A stretch of 5,204 bases of DNA from Bacteroidales bacterium (GTDB lineage: Bacteria > Bacteroidota > Bacteroidia > Bacteroidales > F082). The position numbers and the translations under genes are program-made. This document shows, piece by piece, positions 2,952 to 5,204 of the stretch. The stretch's first letter is position 1; each line of letters begins with the position of its first letter. Under the pieces are notes generated by a model. It saw only the letters and a program-made list of their open reading frames with translations. It was not told the origin of the DNA and did not search any database. The stretch lies in assembly GCA_017428285.1 (NCBI GenBank), contig JAFRRE010000003.1:1-5204 (forward strand), written 5' to 3'.

Positions 2952-5204
2952 ATGAAAAAAAACTTAATTACGCTACTGCTCGTCATGCTTACTGTAGTGA
3001 CTTTCGGTCAGCAGTGGGTCGCTATCAAGAGCGACGCTCCGAGCACCATCCAGAAGACTTTGGTTGCCTCTTCGGAGAGCAGCATCACCGTCAACCTGCA
3101 AGTTCCTGGTTTCTATGCCATGGAAGTAAACACGCCTCGCGGCGAGGCTAATCTCATCTCCGTTCCCAAGACGGTGACCACTGCCCAAGCCGGCGAGCCT
3201 AACCTGCCCGTGATCGCAGTTGCGGCCATCGTTGGCGACCATCAACACTACAGCATCCGTGTCGTCGACGCGCAATACACTGATTACCAGATGGAAGTGG
3301 CCCCGTCGAAAGGCGACTTCCCGCGCACCATCAACCCCGCCGACGTGCCTTACACCTACGGCGAGGCCTACGCAACGGATGCCTTCTTCCCTGCCCAGAA
3401 TGTGGGACTCTATGACCCCTACATCCTGCGGGACTTCCGTGGACAGAACATGGTGGTCTATCCCTTCGCCTACAACCCGATTTCGAAGACCTTACGCGTG
3501 TATTACAACATGACCGTTGAGATGTACGCCGACGGTCAACAAGGCGAAAACATTATCGACCGCCGCTCGACAACGGTGACGATGGATCCCGAAATCAAGA
3601 CGATGTATGAGCGTCAGTTCATCAATTTCAACGAAGGCCTGAGCAAATACACGCCCATGGTTGAGACTGGCGACCTGCTCATCATCTGCCACGATGCTTT
3701 CATGAGCGCCATGCAGCCTTTCGTCAACTGGAAGAAGCAGATTGGCCGTCACACCACGATGGTCGGCACCTCCACTGCAGGCACGACCACGACCGCCATC
3801 CAGGCTTACATCCAAAACCAATACAACGCCAACCCCAACCTCACCCATGTGCTTTTGGTGGGTGACGTCGGACAAATCCCTGGCATCAACTTCACCGCAG
3901 GCAGTGGTTGGAACGGCTATAGCGGCAAGAGCGACAATATGTATGGGCAAGTGGTTGGTAATGACCTTTATAATGACATCATCATTGGTCGTTTCTCCGC
4001 TGAAACCGAAGCCCATGTGACCACGCAAGTCAACAAGGTGATCCATTACGAAAGAGACATCAACGCCTCCGACACTTGGCTGACCTTTGGCGACGGCCTT
4101 GGCAACAACGACGGTCCCGGCCACTTTGGAGAATATGACTGGCAACACGTCGAGAACATCCGCCAAGACCTTTTGACTTACAACTACACCACCGTCTATC
4201 AAGACTATCCTGGCGTTTCAGGTTATTCCTCATCGGCAACCGTCTTGAGCCAACACATCAACGATGGTGTGAGCATCATCAACTACTGCAACCACGGCTC
4301 GGAGACCAGCTGGGCCTTGAACAACTACAGCAACTCGCACGTCAACGCATTGACCAATGTCAACAAGTTGCCCATCGTTTGGTCGGTGGCCTGCCTCAAC
4401 GGTAAATACGACTACAGCCAGCCTTGCTTTGGCGAGACTTGGCTCCGTGCCACGAGCGGTAATGTCAACAATCCCGACCCGACGCAACCCACGGGTGCCA
4501 TCGGCGGCATGTTCTCCTACATCTCGCAACCTTGGCAAGAACCGCAATACGGCCAGGACGAGATGGTGGACGTGTTGACCGAACAACACACCGACAACAT
4601 CAAGCGCACATTGGGCGGTATCTCGTTTGACGGCAACATGAAGATTTTGGACCAATACGGACAAAACGCCAACGCCGCCAAGGGCACCTACCTCTCGTGG
4701 ATTCTTTACGGCGACCCGACTCTGACCGTCCGCAATGCCGTTCCCGAAAACATGAACGTGACCCATGCCTCCTCGATGAGCACCAGCGCGACCTCATTCA
4801 TGGTCAACGCCACCAATGGTAATGGTGCTTTGGCAACCTTGACGCGAAACAACGAAATCATGGGCTCGGCTACTATTAATAATGGTGTGGCCAACATCAC
4901 CTTCACCGCTCCCGGCACGACAGGAACGGCCACACTGACCGTGTTCGGCTACAACAAGATCACCTACACTGCCACCATCAATATCACTGGTGGAGGTACA
5001 CAATATTATAATGTGAGCGTAATGGCCAACCCGACCAATGGAGGAACAGTCTCTGGAGACGGTGCCTATCAGTTAGGACAGTCGTGCACCGTAACAGCCA
5101 CTCCCAATGCAGGCTACACCTTCGTTAATTGGATGGAAAACGGCAACGTGGTTTCGACCAATGCCGTTTATACTTTCAACGTAACGGGCAACCACTATTT
5201 GACA
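2952..5204 (+). CDS. Gingipain-like cysteine protease, peptidase family C25, Arg-gingipain type (partial at C-terminus)
   Basis: The frame is open for 751 codons to the window edge. Residues 1-20 are a signal peptide (MKKNLITLLLVMLTVVTFGQ). Residues about 21-232 are the C25 propeptide (GEPNLPVIAVAAIVG at 81-95). The catalytic domain runs about 233-595: LLIICHD (242-248), HVLLVGD (299-305), KSDNMYGQVVGND (326-338), IIIGRFSAETEA (343-354), NYCNHGSETSW (444-454) and VACLNG (479-484). The dyad is H448/C481, 33 residues apart as in RgpB (H211/C244). D396 in GEYDWQH aligns with RgpB D163, the S1 residue for arginine, so trypsin-like Arg specificity is inferred. The expected maturation junction reads SK-YTPM (K232-Y233), with Lys where RgpB has Arg. 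Residues about 596-679 are the C25 Ig-like domain, and from about 685 an InlB-B-type repeat starts (TVSGDGAYQLGQ, GYTFVNWMENG). A type IX sorting domain is expected beyond the window. Alignment to RgpB is from memory. Confidence 0.93.
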   Translation, partial: MKKNLITLLLVMLTVVTFGQQWVAIKSDAPSTIQKTLVASSESSITVNLQVPGFYAMEVNTPRGEANLISVPKTVTTAQAGEPNLPVIAVAAIVGDHQHYSIRVVDAQYTDYQMEVAPSKGDFPRTINPADVPYTYGEAYATDAFFPAQNVGLYDPYILRDFRGQNMVVYPFAYNPISKTLRVYYNMTVEMYADGQQGENIIDRRSTTVTMDPEIKTMYERQFINFNEGLSKYTPMVETGDLLIICHDAFMSAMQPFVNWKKQIGRHTTMVGTSTAGTTTTAIQAYIQNQYNANPNLTHVLLVGDVGQIPGINFTAGSGWNGYSGKSDNMYGQVVGNDLYNDIIIGRFSAETEAHVTTQVNKVIHYERDINASDTWLTFGDGLGNNDGPGHFGEYDWQHVENIRQDLLTYNYTTVYQDYPGVSGYSSSATVLSQHINDGVSIINYCNHGSETSWALNNYSNSHVNALTNVNKLPIVWSVACLNGKYDYSQPCFGETWLRATSGNVNNPDPTQPTGAIGGMFSYISQPWQEPQYGQDEMVDVLTEQHTDNIKRTLGGISFDGNMKILDQYGQNANAAKGTYLSWILYGDPTLTVRNAVPENMNVTHASSMSTSATSFMVNATNGNGALATLTRNNEIMGSATINNGVANITFTAPGTTGTATLTVFGYNKITYTATINITGGGTQYYNVSVMANPTNGGTVSGDGAYQLGQSCTVTATPNAGYTFVNWMENGNVVSTNAVYTFNVTGNHYLT

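Noticed and set aside
3492..4202. Long minus-strand open frame (236 codons) under the gingipain gene
   Set aside because: It is antisense to well-conserved C25 catalytic sequence. Its translation is Val/Asp/His-rich without recognisable motifs, as expected of a shadow of GC-rich coding sequence.
4230..4766. Minus-strand open frame of 178 codons
   Set aside because: Antisense to the His/Cys active-site region of the protease; composition bias explains its length.

Overview
The window looks like an anaerobic Bacteroidales-type bacterium (phylum Bacteroidota). Three things point there: a gingipain-type secreted cysteine protease, a second secreted protein of the kind exported by type IX secretion, and promoter-like boxes matching the Bacteroidota -7 consensus TAnnTTTG (1733-1740 minus, 1760-1767 plus, 2918-2925 plus). 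The HydE maturase adds that this lineage probably carries an [FeFe] hydrogenase. I cannot name a genus; gene order and sequence do not look like Porphyromonas gingivalis itself.

Layout. 1-690 (minus) is the N-terminal part of a secreted, Ig/FN3-like surface or extracellular protein whose C-terminus lies outside the window. 691-995 is a gene-free stretch with a strongly self-complementary element (779-946) and a minus-strand intrinsic terminator (772-820); some helices are mutually exclusive, so it may be a regulatory RNA leader or a small palindromic mobile repeat. 996-1711 (minus) is a two-gene MNT-HEPN cassette (nucleotidyltransferase antitoxin plus HEPN protein) with a 7-nt overlap and visibly lower GC than the genes to its right. 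1712-1789 is a compact divergent promoter region with mirrored -7 boxes. 1790-2896 (plus) is hydE, complete, with a short repeat-derived in-frame insert near its N-terminus. 2897-2951 holds a hydE terminator hairpin that overlaps the promoter of the next gene. 2952-5204 (plus) is a peptidase C25 (gingipain) preproprotein, open at the right end.

How they fit together. The genes are mostly independent. HydE works in the cytoplasm on H-cluster assembly. The two outermost genes encode exported proteins: the gingipain most resembles the arginine-specific (Rgp) type, with conserved His/Cys dyad and S1 aspartate, but has Lys instead of Arg at the expected propeptide-mature junction. The MNT-HEPN pair is a probable type VII toxin-antitoxin-like module. 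The most unexplained piece is the structured intergenic element; the most notable composition signal is an abrupt GC change inside the leftmost coding region near position 190.
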